Shown here piece after piece: positions 8,820 through 19,855 of a stretch of 64,000 nt of DNA. The stretch is from Phaeosphaeria sp. MPI-PUGE-AT-0046c. Its lineage: Eukaryota; Ascomycota; Dothideomycetes; Pleosporales; Phaeosphaeriaceae. Location of the stretch: the NCBI GenBank assembly GCA_020747045.1, contig JAGTJN010000014.1:930001-994000 (forward strand). Reading direction: 5' to 3'. The position numbers and the translations under genes were made by a program. Positions within the stretch are counted from its first letter, which is position 1; the number at the start of each line of letters is the position of its first letter. The notes under the pieces were generated by a model, which saw only the letters and a list, made by a program, of their open reading frames with translations, searched no databases and was not told the origin of the DNA.

Positions 8820-10013
8820 ATGATGCCTCGCATTCGTGTTGCGCTCATTGGTCTCTCAGCCTCCGCCGTGACGACTTGGGCTGGAGATGCACACCTTCCG
8901 TACATTCTGTCGCCCATCGGGCGCAAACACTACGAGCTAGTGGCCCTTCTCAATTCAAGTGTAGCCGCCGGAGAAGCGTCAAAGCAGCATTTCAATCTCC
9001 CGTCCACCGTCAAAGCATACGGCGATTCCAACGCTCTGGCTCAAGACCCTGAGATTGATCTGGTAGTGTGTTGCACACGAGCCGATGTACACTATCCCAC
9101 CACCGCGCCCAGCCTGCGTGCTGGCAAGACAGTGTTCGTCGAGTGGCCGCTGGCCGAAAATGTTGCTCGAGCGAAAAAGCTTGTCGTTATGGCAAAGAAA
9201 TTTGGGGCGGATACTAGCAAATGCATCATCGGATTGCAGGGTCGCATCGCGCCTACTACGATATGTATCAAAGAGGTTTTGGCTTCTGGGATCATCGGCT
9301 CCGTGCTAAGCAGCGATGTGACCTGCTTCGGACACCTTCTTCCGCGCGATGGGCTTCCTGAATCTCTCGCCTACTTCGCCGATCTATCGGTTGGTGGTAA
9401 TGCGATTACCATCGAGAATGGACATTGTCTAGACTACATCCACAGCGTTCTGGGTGAATTTGAAACCTTCAATGCAAGAATGCAGATCCAGCGTCCGAAG
9501 CTAGATAGTCTCGACACTGATGGCAGCAAGAAAGGTTCATTAATTTCCACAACGCCAGACCTGCTATCTCTGCACGGGACCTTGAAGACGTCAAATGGTA
9601 AAGTCAAAGTAGTCAAAGGCGCCACGCTCTCCGAAACCTTCCGCACCGGCCCACCATTCAAAGGGCATCCTGCAGTGAGGTGGAGCATCAACGGGAGCAA
9701 GGGCGAGCTATTGATCACGATCCAAGGACACTATCTACATTCCCATACCACCGATCCAATCACGCTTTCGCACCACGACCATGCAACGGAAAAGATGGTG
9801 GAATTGAAGTGGGATTGGGCGGAGTGGCAGAAGGAGTTGCCAGTGAGGTCGAGGATGACTGCAGAGCTGTATGAGAGGTATGCGGAGTGGGTAGAGGGCG
9901 GAAAGGGAGAGGTGAAGGAGGGGAGGGAGTGGCCGAACCTGGACGATGCGGTGGTGAGGATGGAGGAGTTTGCGGGCATTTTTAGGCAGTTTGATGATGA
10001 TATAGCATCCTAG
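8820..10013 (+). CDS. Gal80-like GFO/IDH/MocA family protein
   Basis: The protein has 397 residues, or 396 if the second of two adjacent ATGs (8823) is used. It begins with a Rossmann strand (IRVALIGLSAS) and has the GFO/IDH/MocA two-domain layout. Residues 74-100 (QDPEIDLVVCCTRADVHYPT) are the usual strand-loop before the catalytic motif. That motif reads VFVEWPLAENV: Trp108 replaces the lysine of the normal E-K-P. His201 in ENGHCLD is kept. Gal80 family proteins show the same E-W replacement. The family includes NAD(P)-dependent sugar oxidoreductases and the non-catalytic galactose regulator Gal80, so a binding or regulatory role is plausible. It lies tandem to qutA, 210 bp downstream. The substrate or partner is unknown. 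Confidence 0.8.
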   Translation: MMPRIRVALIGLSASAVTTWAGDAHLPYILSPIGRKHYELVALLNSSVAAGEASKQHFNLPSTVKAYGDSNALAQDPEIDLVVCCTRADVHYPTTAPSLRAGKTVFVEWPLAENVARAKKLVVMAKKFGADTSKCIIGLQGRIAPTTICIKEVLASGIIGSVLSSDVTCFGHLLPRDGLPESLAYFADLSVGGNAITIENGHCLDYIHSVLGEFETFNARMQIQRPKLDSLDTDGSKKGSLISTTPDLLSLHGTLKTSNGKVKVVKGATLSETFRTGPPFKGHPAVRWSINGSKGELLITIQGHYLHSHTTDPITLSHHDHATEKMVELKWDWAEWQKELPVRSRMTAELYERYAEWVEGGKGEVKEGREWPNLDDAVVRMEEFAGIFRQFDDDIAS

Positions 10014-10394
10014 CACTCACGACACAATACCTAGAGGTTGAGAGGTCGAAGTAGTGACGAGGCTGTCTGGTCTGTTGGAGTAGCGTGGTAGTGACATTGC
10101 ATGCTCTACATGGCGCAGGTCTAGCAAAGGCTATCTGTTTACTTCCAAGAACCTATCCGTGACACATTCTCGTCCAAAGAGACTGTCAATTGATATCCAA
10201 GTGGAGTACAGGTGACAGCTTCTAGGAGGTGTCAGAAAAAACAGAGTGGAGCCTGCAGCTGGCAGTGATTGGTTGGCATGGGGGTGCACGGGCACTGCGC
10301 TCCTTCCACCTGAACATCATCAAAGGCCTGGCGACCAAAACATCGATATTCGCAAACCCATCACCGCGCGCCACCCATCCCCGGCAACGCCATC
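10014..10394. other. Intergenic region, Gal80-like gene to nucleoporin gene
   Basis: This holds the 3' flank of the Gal80-like gene and the promoter of the nucleoporin gene. No other gene or repeat is seen. Confidence 0.6.
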
Positions 10395-13300
10395 ATGTCC
10401 GGCAAGCGCGCGAACATTTTTGGCCAGGGCAAGCCTGAGCGGCCGTACGAGGAGCGTGATGAAGAGGCTGCTGAGGTGCCTCAGCGGGCAACGGCAGCGC
10501 AGCTGGCCACGCGCAAGTAAGTTATCCCCATTCACTTCTACTTTGCGTAGTGAGTGAGCGCAGTGTTTTCATGCCAACACCGGCCTCGGCCACAAAGAAC
10601 CCCTTCCCTTTCATCGACTGACGCTTTGTTCTCTGCAGAATCAAGACCGCCAAAGTACGCCGGCCCGCAGGAGGAGCATCTGTGAGTTTACACCTGTTCG
10701 CTTCGCGCACGATTCCGTGTGCGCCATCACGGCCCGCACGATACCCTCGAGTCGATACAACACGGCCGCGAGCAGACGCGCAATACGGCGCGCCCAAGAA
10801 ACACGCCTGGCTAACGCGCAGATGCAGACGCCTTCACAGAGCGCGAACTTTGGCTCAGCACAACCAAGCAGCTTCAGCTTTGGCGCATCAGCACCCGCAG
10901 TAGGAGGCCCCACCAACGGCATGTTCGGTGCAAGCAGCAATGCTTTCGGTGGCGGCGCGACCAACAGCTTTCCGCCTGCACAGTCCGCTGCACCCAGCAA
11001 CACCTTCAGCAATTCGTCCTTCCCAGCTTTTGGCGCAACGAGCCAAAGTACTGGCTTCAACCCTCAGCCGCCCGCTGCGAACGACTTCAACTTCACTGCC
11101 GGCAACAGCAATCCCTTTGGCGCAAGCAACACGCCCGCGATGAACGGCAACGGCAGCAGCTCGATGGCGTTTGGAGGGGGAGGTGGCTCTGTCTTCAGCG
11201 CCCAGGCTCCCAGCAACCCGTTTGCCGGTCTCAGTCAAAACAACAACACGTCCACTTCAGCGAGCACAGGCGGCATGTTTGGCACGACGAGTGCCGCGCC
11301 GTCCTCCAACATGTTCGGCGCCACCATCAGCGCGCCGTCCTCGAACATGTTCGGTACCACGAGCTCCGCAACGAACGTTGCCAGTACACCTGCACCAGCA
11401 TCCACGCCCTTCACATTCGGAGCTGCTAGCTCCGCAGCGAACACCGTCAGCACACCTGCACCAGCATCCACGCCGTTCATGTTCGGAGCCGCCAGCTCGA
11501 GCGCGCAGCCCACGAGCACTCCTGCGCCGAGCAATCCGTTTGGCGGCCTTGCCAAACCTGCGGCCCCGGCACAGAACAACCTCTTCAGTGGGTTCGGTAC
11601 AGGTGCCAATGCCCAGAATGGAAGCACCACTCAACAAGAGACGCCTCAGAAGAGCTTGTTCAGCACCGGCACCAGTGCACAGAGTACTGGGAATGCCACA
11701 GCGACCGCGCCCTCGAACACTTTGTTCAACTTTGGCAATGCACAGTCAGCCACCCCCGCAGCCCCCAACTTTCTCTCCCAGCCCCCAGCGTCAACCGCTC
11801 CGTCTACCCCATCGTTTAGCTTTGGACAACAGACATCTCAGGCGAAAGGCAGTGCACCCGCCCCAGCCAGCAACCCGTTCGGCGCCATCAAGCTTCCTGA
11901 AGAGCCTGCTTCTACCCCCAAGCCTTCGTTGTTCAGTAGCGTGAAAGCGTCTTCACAGAATGCAACTGCGCCAGCGGACACACCCAAGCCAAACTTGTTC
12001 GCCTCCTTGGCCAAGCCACCGCCGGCAGCCAGCAGCCCTCTTCCTCAAAAGTCCTCCGCTGCTATCACATCGGAAGCGCCTGCGGCAAGCAAACCTAACC
12101 TCTTCACGGGCGGCTTCAGCACCCCACAGCCCGTAAAGAATGCAGACGCAGAGAAGTCGCAGGCAGGCCTATTCACCGCGCAGCCAAAATCAACGAGCAA
12201 TGGCATATTCAACCAGACCTTTCAGCCAGAAAAACTTGCAGACAACGCCTTCAAAAATGCACCCAATTTCTCATCTTTCAAGTCGCAGACGAATCCCGCT
12301 GCAGAGCCCCCAAAACCCACCACCACGCAACCAGCTCAAGCCAAAGAAGCCTCGAATCCATTCGCCAAGCTCCCTACTACCTCCTCCGAACGACCGAGCC
12401 TATTTGCTCCTCAAAAGCAACAACCACCAACGCCTGCACCGTCGTCTATGCCTACACTTACTGGCTCCGCCCCTCCCTCTATCGATACCTCGAGTGGACC
12501 AGAGCTGCCAAAGATTCCAAAAGCACACGTGCCGAAAGAATGGAATGCCTCAAATGCAACTAGTGGTGGCAATGCGGACAGTCTGTACAAGATCATCACC
12601 AATCTGACCATTCAATTGCAACAATTGAACGAGCGATATCGCACAAAGTTGAACAATCTGGCGCCAACGGCAGATTGGTCTGCACTCTCGCTCTGGCATC
12701 ATCAGCACAGCTCTGCGATCAAGAAGAAGATAGACATTGCCAAAAAGGAACGTGCGACAGAGAAGGGTGTGACTGGGCATGAGACCGCTTTGTCCACGAA
12801 GCGCAAGGTCAACGACGAGAGCCCCGAGGATCGCCATGCTTCCCCGACGAAACGCGCACGTCCTGCTGAAGTGCCAGCTACTCCCACGCCGCAGCCTTCC
12901 GTAGCAGCTCCCAAATTCAACCCTCCAGCAACTGCGACGTCTAGTCTGTTCGCCAAGGCGATCGGTAACAAGCCCACTGCGCCTTCTGAGCAGACGAACA
13001 TGTTCGCCCCTAAGATCTCGCAAGCGGAGGGTCCCTCAAAACCATCAGGATTCCAGCTATCCAAGCCTAGCCCAGCCGAACCTGCTGCACCTCCATCATT
13101 CAAACCTGTCACGGCCGGTAGCAGTGGTGGCTTTGCAAGTCAGTTCGCAGCATCGGCGAAGACATATGAGCAGCTCGCGGCTGAACGGAAGAAGAAGGCC
13201 ATGGATGAAGACTACGATTCAGATGATGAGACGAAGGAAGAGTGGTCTGCTCGGTACGATAAAGCGGAAGCTGAACGCATCGCAAAGGAGAAGGCCGCAG

Positions 13301-14553
13301 TCGCAGCAGCACCTGGGTTTTCCCTCCCCGCATTTGGCAAATCTACTAGCACTTCATCCTCCACCTCGGCCTTCACTGCCGGCACGAAGCCAGCAAGTGG
13401 TACGACAACGCCTGGTCTGTTCGGTTCCCGACCTGCCAGCCCTGCTCTATCTACCACCGGCTCAGTGTTTGATGCACCCAGCAGAGCTCAAACCCCCTCA
13501 AGCAATATCTTCGGTCATCTGTCCTCAGGAGCATCGTCCAACAACCAGGACGAGTCCGATGAGGAAGGTGACAACATCACGAAATCAACAGAGCCAACAA
13601 CTCCTCCCAAGCGCAAGTTTGGCGACCCCGAGTCTGACGTCACGGAGTCGCACGACGAGGCAGCGAATCGACAAAACCAGACTACCGCTCCAAAAGGAAG
13701 TCTGTTCTCACGAATGACACGGTCCGACGACGATGGATCCGAGTCAGAGAAGGAAAACAACGGAACCACCAACGGGACTTTCACACCCACAAACAAGCCA
13801 TTTGCGTTCTTCGACTTTGGTGCTGCGGGTGCAAAGACAGCGCCCCCAAAATCTGATACGTTCGCAGGCGACCAGACATTCAAGCCCGGAACTCCCATCA
13901 AGTTTGGTGACGTTCCGGCCACGGAGAAGAAGGCAGCACCTATTTTTCAATTCCAGGCTCCAAGTAACTCAACAACGCCGTCAAAGCCGCCACCAACCAC
14001 CCTTTTCAACTTCGGTTCAGCCGGCGGCTCGTCACTCTTGGCCCCCAACTCAGCGCTGTCTGGACTTGGCTCAGCGCCTTCTTCTACATTTACTTCACGC
14101 GCCGCCACGCCTCTATCTGAAGCCGACAACAGTGCGGCAGAAGATGATGAGGAGGGCGGCGCCCAAGACCAAGTAGACCTTTCCAAACTCACCCCAGAGG
14201 AGCTATCTGCCAACGATGTCGTGTTCGAGACGGAACAAGCACTTGCAAAGCATCAAGTCGACCAGGATGGCAAAAAAGCATGGGAAAACTTTGCTCGAGG
14301 ACCACTGTACATCCTCAAAGATAAGGTTACCGGCAAGTGTTTTGTCCGCATACGCATCCCCAGCGGCCAGACGCCCCTCAATTACTCTATTCTACCTTCG
14401 CTCAATAGCCAATTGGCCGGCGCCAGTCGTAAGATGGTTCAGTGTGCCATGCCCAAGAAAGAGGGCGGCATCAGCAACTATTACATTTCGTTCAAGACGA
14501 GCGAACTCGCAGAGGAGTTTTCTGCAAAGTATAACGCATCCCTGCCGTCATAG
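10395..14553 (+). CDS. nup2: FG-repeat nucleoporin with Ran-binding domain (Nup2/Nup61 type)
   Basis: The predicted CDS joins 10395-10516, 10639-10681 and 10822-14553 (1298 residues). The start MSGKRANIFGQGKPERPYEE is typical of fungal Nup2. Both donors are good (GTAAGT, GTGAGT), and the second intron has a CTAAC branch site. A long region of FG-type repeats (NMFG, SLFS, NPFG) follows. A Nup50-like segment lies at about 614-700 (PKIPKAHVPKEW), and a basic KRKV...KRAR patch resembles a nuclear localisation signal. A RanBP1-type domain covers about 1186-1297 (WENFARGPLYILKDK ... GKCFVRIRIPSG). The family sits at the nuclear basket and helps karyopherin recycling. The second intron is less sure, because the frame is open upstream of its acceptor. 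Confidence 0.88.
11362..11493 (+). repeat. 66-bp coding tandem repeat in the nucleoporin FG region
   Basis: Two adjacent 66-bp units (11362-11427 and 11428-11493) encode near-identical 22-residue blocks of the form SSAxNxxSTPAPASTPFxFG plus AA. A third, shortened unit follows. Single-base differences at silent and non-silent sites show that the copies are not brand new. Confidence 0.85.
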
Positions 14554-15014
14554 ACACTGCTTTGTGGGAGCATAGTCGGACGTAAGGACTCGTTTAGTTC
14601 GACCTCACACTGAGCATCAGTCTCGTTTTCTGTCTTCTTTACACCATTTCGGCGACCCCCTATCTTCCCTGCCTGTAGCTACGTTTTACTTGTCACACAA
14701 AATTGGCGTGTTTTTATGTGTTTTTGGGCTTTTATTTATAGCATTGCATGGCATGGCGTTTTGTCTGGTTTTCGAACACATGTTGGGATATGGCGGCAGT
14801 AACAGTAGTGACAGGCAGGGCTTCTTCTTTACCCTTTCCCATTCCCGTTTCCTTTCCCCAATGTACCATAGTATAGAGAGAGTTCTAATAGCATTTTCGA
14901 GCAAGTTGGCAATTGGCAAGCTAGATTTGGTGTACTGTAGATGGTGGTGAATATATGTGGACTTCAGGAGCTGCACTTATCTTCTTTCTATGATCACGAA
15001 TCATGTGGTGAGGC
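14554..15014. other. 3' flank of nucleoporin gene
   Basis: T-rich downstream sequence with no recognisable gene. Confidence 0.6.
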
Positions 15015-15892
15015 ATGTGCCTTGATAGAAAAAACGTACAGGCAAAGCAAATCCACTACGCAACACACTGCTCAAGCTGCACCACAACCTCTGTGTTCAT
15101 AGCATACGCAAACCCTGCCTCTGCACTTGGGGCTGAAATCTCCGTGCTTCATAAAAGCCGCTCACCTCTGGCCCGCGCAATTGTTGGAGGTCACCTGGAC
15201 ACGGCCAAAGCCATGTACAGTTTCTGCTCGGACACAGAAACATGAAATATTCAGATATGGCCCTGTCACTGGGTTCACCATGATGGGTAAAATCATGTCA
15301 AGCTGGGTGGTAGGCGGAAAATCACCACAGCTAATCGACGTCGTCAAGTGGATCCAAGCCGAAGGCCATGCATACTTGTGGTCGAACAACAGCGACCGAG
15401 CCCCTATATGGTTAATGATATTGTGCCGTAGAGCTTCATCTTCTACAGAGCAAATCCACGTGGATGATTTAGCTGGCGACTTTATTCGAAATGTTTCCAG
15501 ACATGTTGGACCGTTTTGATGCCAGAGGCATGTTCCCGCTTCATGGAGCTACCATGAAAGGATATCGTAAAGCGGTCGGAGTGGTACTCGACAAGGGCGT
15601 CAGTATTGATGCAGAATGTGCGGAGCCTTCAAAGGCTGTATGTGCCACGATTGGACAAGACTCGCGTTGGAACGAGTTCTGGAGTGACAATCCATTGGGA
15701 GATAGGTACTTTGGCGGGAATCGAACATGGGGCCAAGACGGAGGACATGAATCGAACAATGACATCTGGCCACACAGGTTACCTCCTGATGAGACAATCT
15801 TCAGCGGGAATCAAAGTATCGGCGGGGCGTTCGCCTCGTTCGACATGGAGCAGATGATGCATGGACTCGGTTCTCCATTGAAAACTAAGTAG
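15015..15892 (+). pseudogene. Ankyrin-repeat-like gene relic
   Basis: Fragments resembling ankyrin repeats lie in three successive reading frames. They are SPLARAIVGGHLDTAKAMYS (about 15165-15225), SPQLIDVVKWIQAEGHAY (about 15320-15375) and, from about 15515, DARGMFPLHGATMKGYRKAV followed by a VLDKGVSIDAE segment. The G-x-x-P-L-H and G-H-L-x-x-A features are those of ankyrin helices. The frame shifts without obvious splice sites and the weak conservation suggest a decayed gene. A spliced small gene ending at 15892 (TAG) cannot be excluded. A Gly/Asn-rich tail follows the last repeat. Confidence 0.4.
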
Positions 15893-17724
15893 CAAACACC
15901 GATGAAGGGGAGAGGACGAGGAAGACTTGAAGCGATACGAGCAGTGGCTCGTTTTCAAGGCCAAAGTTAGACGGGCACATTATCAACGGCACGGCGGTCT
16001 TCAGCATGATGTGCTGAGCGATGGAGAAGATGAAGAGAGTTTACTAGATACATCTTGCGAGAGCTGGCATGCATGTGTCCTAGATTCGCCGCCTGGACGG
16101 ATGGCAGGAAGATGATAATGGAACGCAGGAAGCGAAGGCAAAAGGAGCACGCCATGTTAAGTGATGTATAACGAGTACCGACTGATTCAAAGGCCATGTT
16201 CAACCTCGAGAGACACATAGTTGGAGCGCGTATTGTCTATCACCTTTTGTAACTTGAACCTAGACTGTCAAACTTGGACACATGAGGATCGGTCGGAATT
16301 TAATCGCATTCTAGTCTGTCACCAACTTGTTCGCCAAACCACAAGAAGTCAAGCTGTCAAGACTCCAGCCTTGTGCATAGCAGCATCGATAAGGAAGGTG
16401 GCATAGCATGTGCAATCTGCGCCTCACTACGCCGCGTATATACATAGTGCTCAGGCTGACCGACAGGCTAGGCGTCAATCTGGCCCCCAGTACACGTGGG
16501 GTAAGCTGCAGGTTCCCTAGTCCACCCAAGTCCCCGTGTTCCAGGCTCGAAGCCTTGGCTCTCCATGATTGCGCCAGGATTGCGCAACAAAGATGTTACG
16601 CGCTTGGACTCGGTGCTTTTCCCCGCGCTGATACATGTTTGATTTGCCATGGTTCGCATCAAGTGATGTGCGCTGCAATGCAAAGCAAAAATACCTCGTG
16701 TATCTCGCGCCGAAGAGGAATCGGTCAAGTTCACGCAGCAGGTTTTCATTGACACTTGTTGGACGGACAAAGACTTGCACCGGTCATGTTTAGCGTCCAA
16801 GCCACGATTACTCGCGAATCCCCGATCATGTACTGTCAGACACGATGCAATGTTGCGCGTTGAGAGGAAGGGCTAGTTTGGGGTCTTTCATAAGCCGACT
16901 TGGAGCCTGTGAGGCGGGTCGGAGCTGTGGTCAGCGCGATTGTGGAGAGGGTGCATGGCGTCGCAAGCTGATGCGCATCTGTTGAGGAAATGGGCAGTGA
17001 GTGCGTATCGTGGGCTGCGGTGCCACGGGTCGTGGTTGAGGCTAGACCGGAGGTCGGGAGAGGGGGAGATGCATGGGTTGTCAGTAACATCGGACTATGG
17101 TGATAAGAATTCGGTCTGCGGTATGCAGCACGACAAGCTGTCTGGTGGTTGCCTTGAGAACCATCTCCATACCACTCGTGCAAAGTATACCCACCGCACG
17201 ATGAAGGGATTGGTGGTGGGGACACGGGCAAATAGATCCGTGGGCCGTGTCCATAAGCTGGTGCAGGCGGCTCGTATTTGTTGACTGGGCATCACCACTA
17301 TCTCTGCGGAGACGCCGTCTATCTGCAACCTGGGCTGGCAGCATTACAATTCCTCCCGAGGCTGCGCATATAACTCAGCACCTGCCCGCCCGCAGCCCAA
17401 GCTGACAAGACGACTGCCGTGGAATCCATTACGCCGTGACTTACAGTATCACGCGCCGACACTTGCTGTGACGCTTAGTAGCGTCGGCGTCCCAAGATTC
17501 CCTGCTTGACCGCGCAGAGGGATTGGACCCCGGATCGTCCGCTGTAACTCGCAGCTGCGCCGCCATTCCTCGCGAGCCGGCCATCCGCAGACCCTTGGAC
17601 GTGGTGAAGTCATGTTGGCTTGGTGACTGTGCAACCCGTCGCCGTCCGCTCCATCTCATGTTGACATGCCACATCCGCGGTAGCACAACGCCCAGAGATT
17701 GTCCCATCACGATTTGCCGTCGCC
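15893..17724. other. Gene-free interval
   Basis: About 1.8 kb without a gene I can support. Open frames such as 16408-16752 and 16940-17284 have no family features and overlap antisense frames of equal length. The last few hundred bases are the promoter of the next gene. Confidence 0.55.
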
Positions 17725-19005
17725 ATGGCCAGGGACAGGTCGTCGTATGCGCCTGCGAGCCACGCGCGTCTCCATAAGAGAGCCCACTCAGCCTCGAGCA
17801 TGACAAGCCCCCTCAGCCCGCCTCGCAACTCGGGCACATTTACATTTAACCGCAGCGAGACGCCCAAGACGACCTTCGAGGAGCCCTGGACTGAACCACA
17901 ACGACCCATGCCGACCGCAACCACCTCGCACCAGAGCAAGATCAAGCCCTACCTGCGCAAGCTGTCCGCCAAGGAGACCAGCAACGGGCTTGACCTCTCG
18001 CGCCCAGCAGCAGAGAACGAGGGCCTCGCAGGCTTGGGCATTGCAGACTATGGCGGCTATTCAAGATCCATATCAGACGTCACCTTCACTCCCGTGAATG
18101 GCCGCCATCGGCACACGCGCTCGACCTCAAACACGTCGCAGTTCTCTACATCATCCGGGGGCATGCAGCGCCCAACACCGCTGCCCTCCATCCGCCAGAC
18201 ACCGCACTCGTTCGTCTCGCCCATATCGCCGGCCGACCCGCCTTCAGTTCTGGGAAGTGAGCAAGAAGCCGGTGACATCATGTCCGAGGACGAGTTTCGC
18301 GTTCGACAGAACGCATACGACCCCGGTCGTCGATCGGGTTCGTTATCCTCGGTACCAGGAACTTCCCTACGCATCCACACCAACAACTCGTCCACGCGAC
18401 TCGCCGCCAGCTATTCGCAGTCCTCGGTCTCTCTCACCTCGCCTGTTGCGCCTGCACGATCTCGGGGCGATACCCTCAAATCCATCGACACCGCCACCTC
18501 GCCCAGCTCACGCACCTCGTTCGATCACGCGACCCGCTTCATCCGCGGAGGACGAGACTCGCCCGTCGACGCTGCCTCGCGAGCTGCATCTATCCGCGCC
18601 GCGCGCGAGAAGTTCGAGGCAGACCAGCGGGCCAAGGAGGCAAAGTACGAGAAGGAGGCGCACAAGCAGGCGGAGCGCGAGTATCGCAAGCAGCAGAAGA
18701 AGGAGGAGCACCAGTCTCGCAAGTCGGAAGCACACGACCGAGCCGAATACAACCGCTCACGCAGCGTCTCGGATGCACAGAACGAAAAGGCACCACGGCC
18801 TTCTGTCGGTGGTCGACAGTACTCAGATCACCGACAGGCGCACTCCAACTCGCTGCCCAAGTACGTGACGACCGTGGACCCAGAGAAGCAGAATGGTGCA
18901 GTGCCTCAGGTGACCAAAAGCCGCGCGGTGAAGGGAAGGTGGCTCAGATTCATCACCTGGTTCAAGACGAGGCTGCTGCGCATGTCGAGGAAAGTGCCTC
19001 GATGA
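17725..19005 (+). CDS. Uncharacterised Ser/Arg-rich fungal protein
   Basis: An intronless 426-residue protein starts at an ATG in a strong context (CGCCATGG). No catalytic domain is visible. The N-terminal 280 residues are Ser/Thr/Pro-rich and probably disordered (SSGGMQRPTPLPSIRQTP). Residues about 290-350 are a highly charged, probably coiled helix (AREKFEADQRAKEAKYEKEA). The last 30 residues form a basic, aromatic amphipathic segment (KGRWLRFITWFKTRLLRMSR) that could bind a membrane. The gene stands alone in tandem before dld1. Steady codon use and the lack of stops over 1.3 kb support coding. I recall similar proteins in other ascomycetes but know no function, so none is assigned. Confidence 0.75.
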   Translation: MARDRSSYAPASHARLHKRAHSASSMTSPLSPPRNSGTFTFNRSETPKTTFEEPWTEPQRPMPTATTSHQSKIKPYLRKLSAKETSNGLDLSRPAAENEGLAGLGIADYGGYSRSISDVTFTPVNGRHRHTRSTSNTSQFSTSSGGMQRPTPLPSIRQTPHSFVSPISPADPPSVLGSEQEAGDIMSEDEFRVRQNAYDPGRRSGSLSSVPGTSLRIHTNNSSTRLAASYSQSSVSLTSPVAPARSRGDTLKSIDTATSPSSRTSFDHATRFIRGGRDSPVDAASRAASIRAAREKFEADQRAKEAKYEKEAHKQAEREYRKQQKKEEHQSRKSEAHDRAEYNRSRSVSDAQNEKAPRPSVGGRQYSDHRQAHSNSLPKYVTTVDPEKQNGAVPQVTKSRAVKGRWLRFITWFKTRLLRMSRKVPR

Positions 19006-19851
19006 TGTGGAGCCGAGTTCTGCACTGCCGCGTAGACGTGCAGTCGACTGCGCCCCCCCACTTACACATCTGCAAGGTGTGCATGTCGCTACGATCTTCA
19101 CACATTATTCTCGCATCCTTTGTTTCCATCCTGCATATTTCTTCCTTGGTTAGTTTAGCACGGCGTCTGGGTTTCGTTGCTTATGCTTTTACGACTTCAT
19201 GCTATCTAGTCTTTCGCTGCATTATACGAGAGCATATATCTAGGGAACCCCGCATTTGGATTCGCGGGCGCGCATTGGGAGTGGTTCGTCTCTCCAGGAT
19301 ATACGATTTGGATTGGGAGGATTCGTCTGGGCGTTGAACATACTCTGGAACTTGCGTTTGAGCCAGCAGTGCGTGCTTGGAAGCACTGCAACGTCATGGC
19401 TTTGGAACTTGTAAGTTGACATGTTTGCTGAGGTTTCGATCCAGCAACACGTCATTCGGCGTAGCAATTGCATTATTTTTACTTCTCCACGTGTGCCATA
19501 TCTGCACTCATTGCGTGATCCTATCTCGAATACTGATAGCTGAAACGCCATGTGCATCTTCAACAAATATCCAATGCTTGCACCCATAACAGCCGATCTT
19601 GTTCAGCCCGTATCTTTTCAATTGCCTATCTCAGCGAAACCTGCATACTCCTCCCTGCGCGGACTTATTCGAGGTCGGCGTGACACGATACTCGACCAAC
19701 GGTGCTCACCCGGGTGGGTTCCGCCCTAACCAATTACCATCCGAAAATCTCCCGCACTACACCGGCCCTCATCCGAGCTTAAGGTTATACAAAGTCACTC
19801 TTCCCCGCATCGCCGCCACACGAACATGGTGCGCACGAAAGCCGCCTCTTC
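19006..19851. other. Intergenic region upstream of D-lactate dehydrogenase
   Basis: No gene is seen apart from a short upstream ORF at the end, listed separately. This holds the 3' flank of the Ser/Arg-rich gene and the dld1 promoter. Confidence 0.6.
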
Positions 19852-19855
19852 ATGA
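19826..19855 (+). promoter_or_regulatory. Short uORF overlapping the dld1 start (ATGA)
   Basis: ATG at 19826-19828 opens a nine-codon frame that ends with TGA at 19853-19855. The stop overlaps the predicted dld1 ATG (19852-19854) as ATGA and lies 5 nt before a second in-frame dld1 ATG at 19861. The uORF ATG context (ACGAACATGG) is good. If transcription starts upstream, translation of dld1 would require leaky scanning or reinitiation. Confidence 0.5.

Noticed and set aside
10717..10821. Extension of nucleoporin exon 3 upstream as coding sequence
   Set aside because: The frame is open, but a good GTGAGT donor and a CTAACGCGCAG branch/acceptor define an intron that joins exons in phase 0 with the typical Nup2 N-terminus.
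11171..11944. 257-codon alternative frame in the nucleoporin gene
   Set aside because: An Arg/Pro-rich out-of-frame product of the GC-rich FG repeats; the main frame has the Nup50-like and Ran-binding domains.
17500..17560. tRNA-like TTGGACCCC / GATCGTCC stretch
   Set aside because: No acceptor stem or D-arm can be paired around it on either strand.
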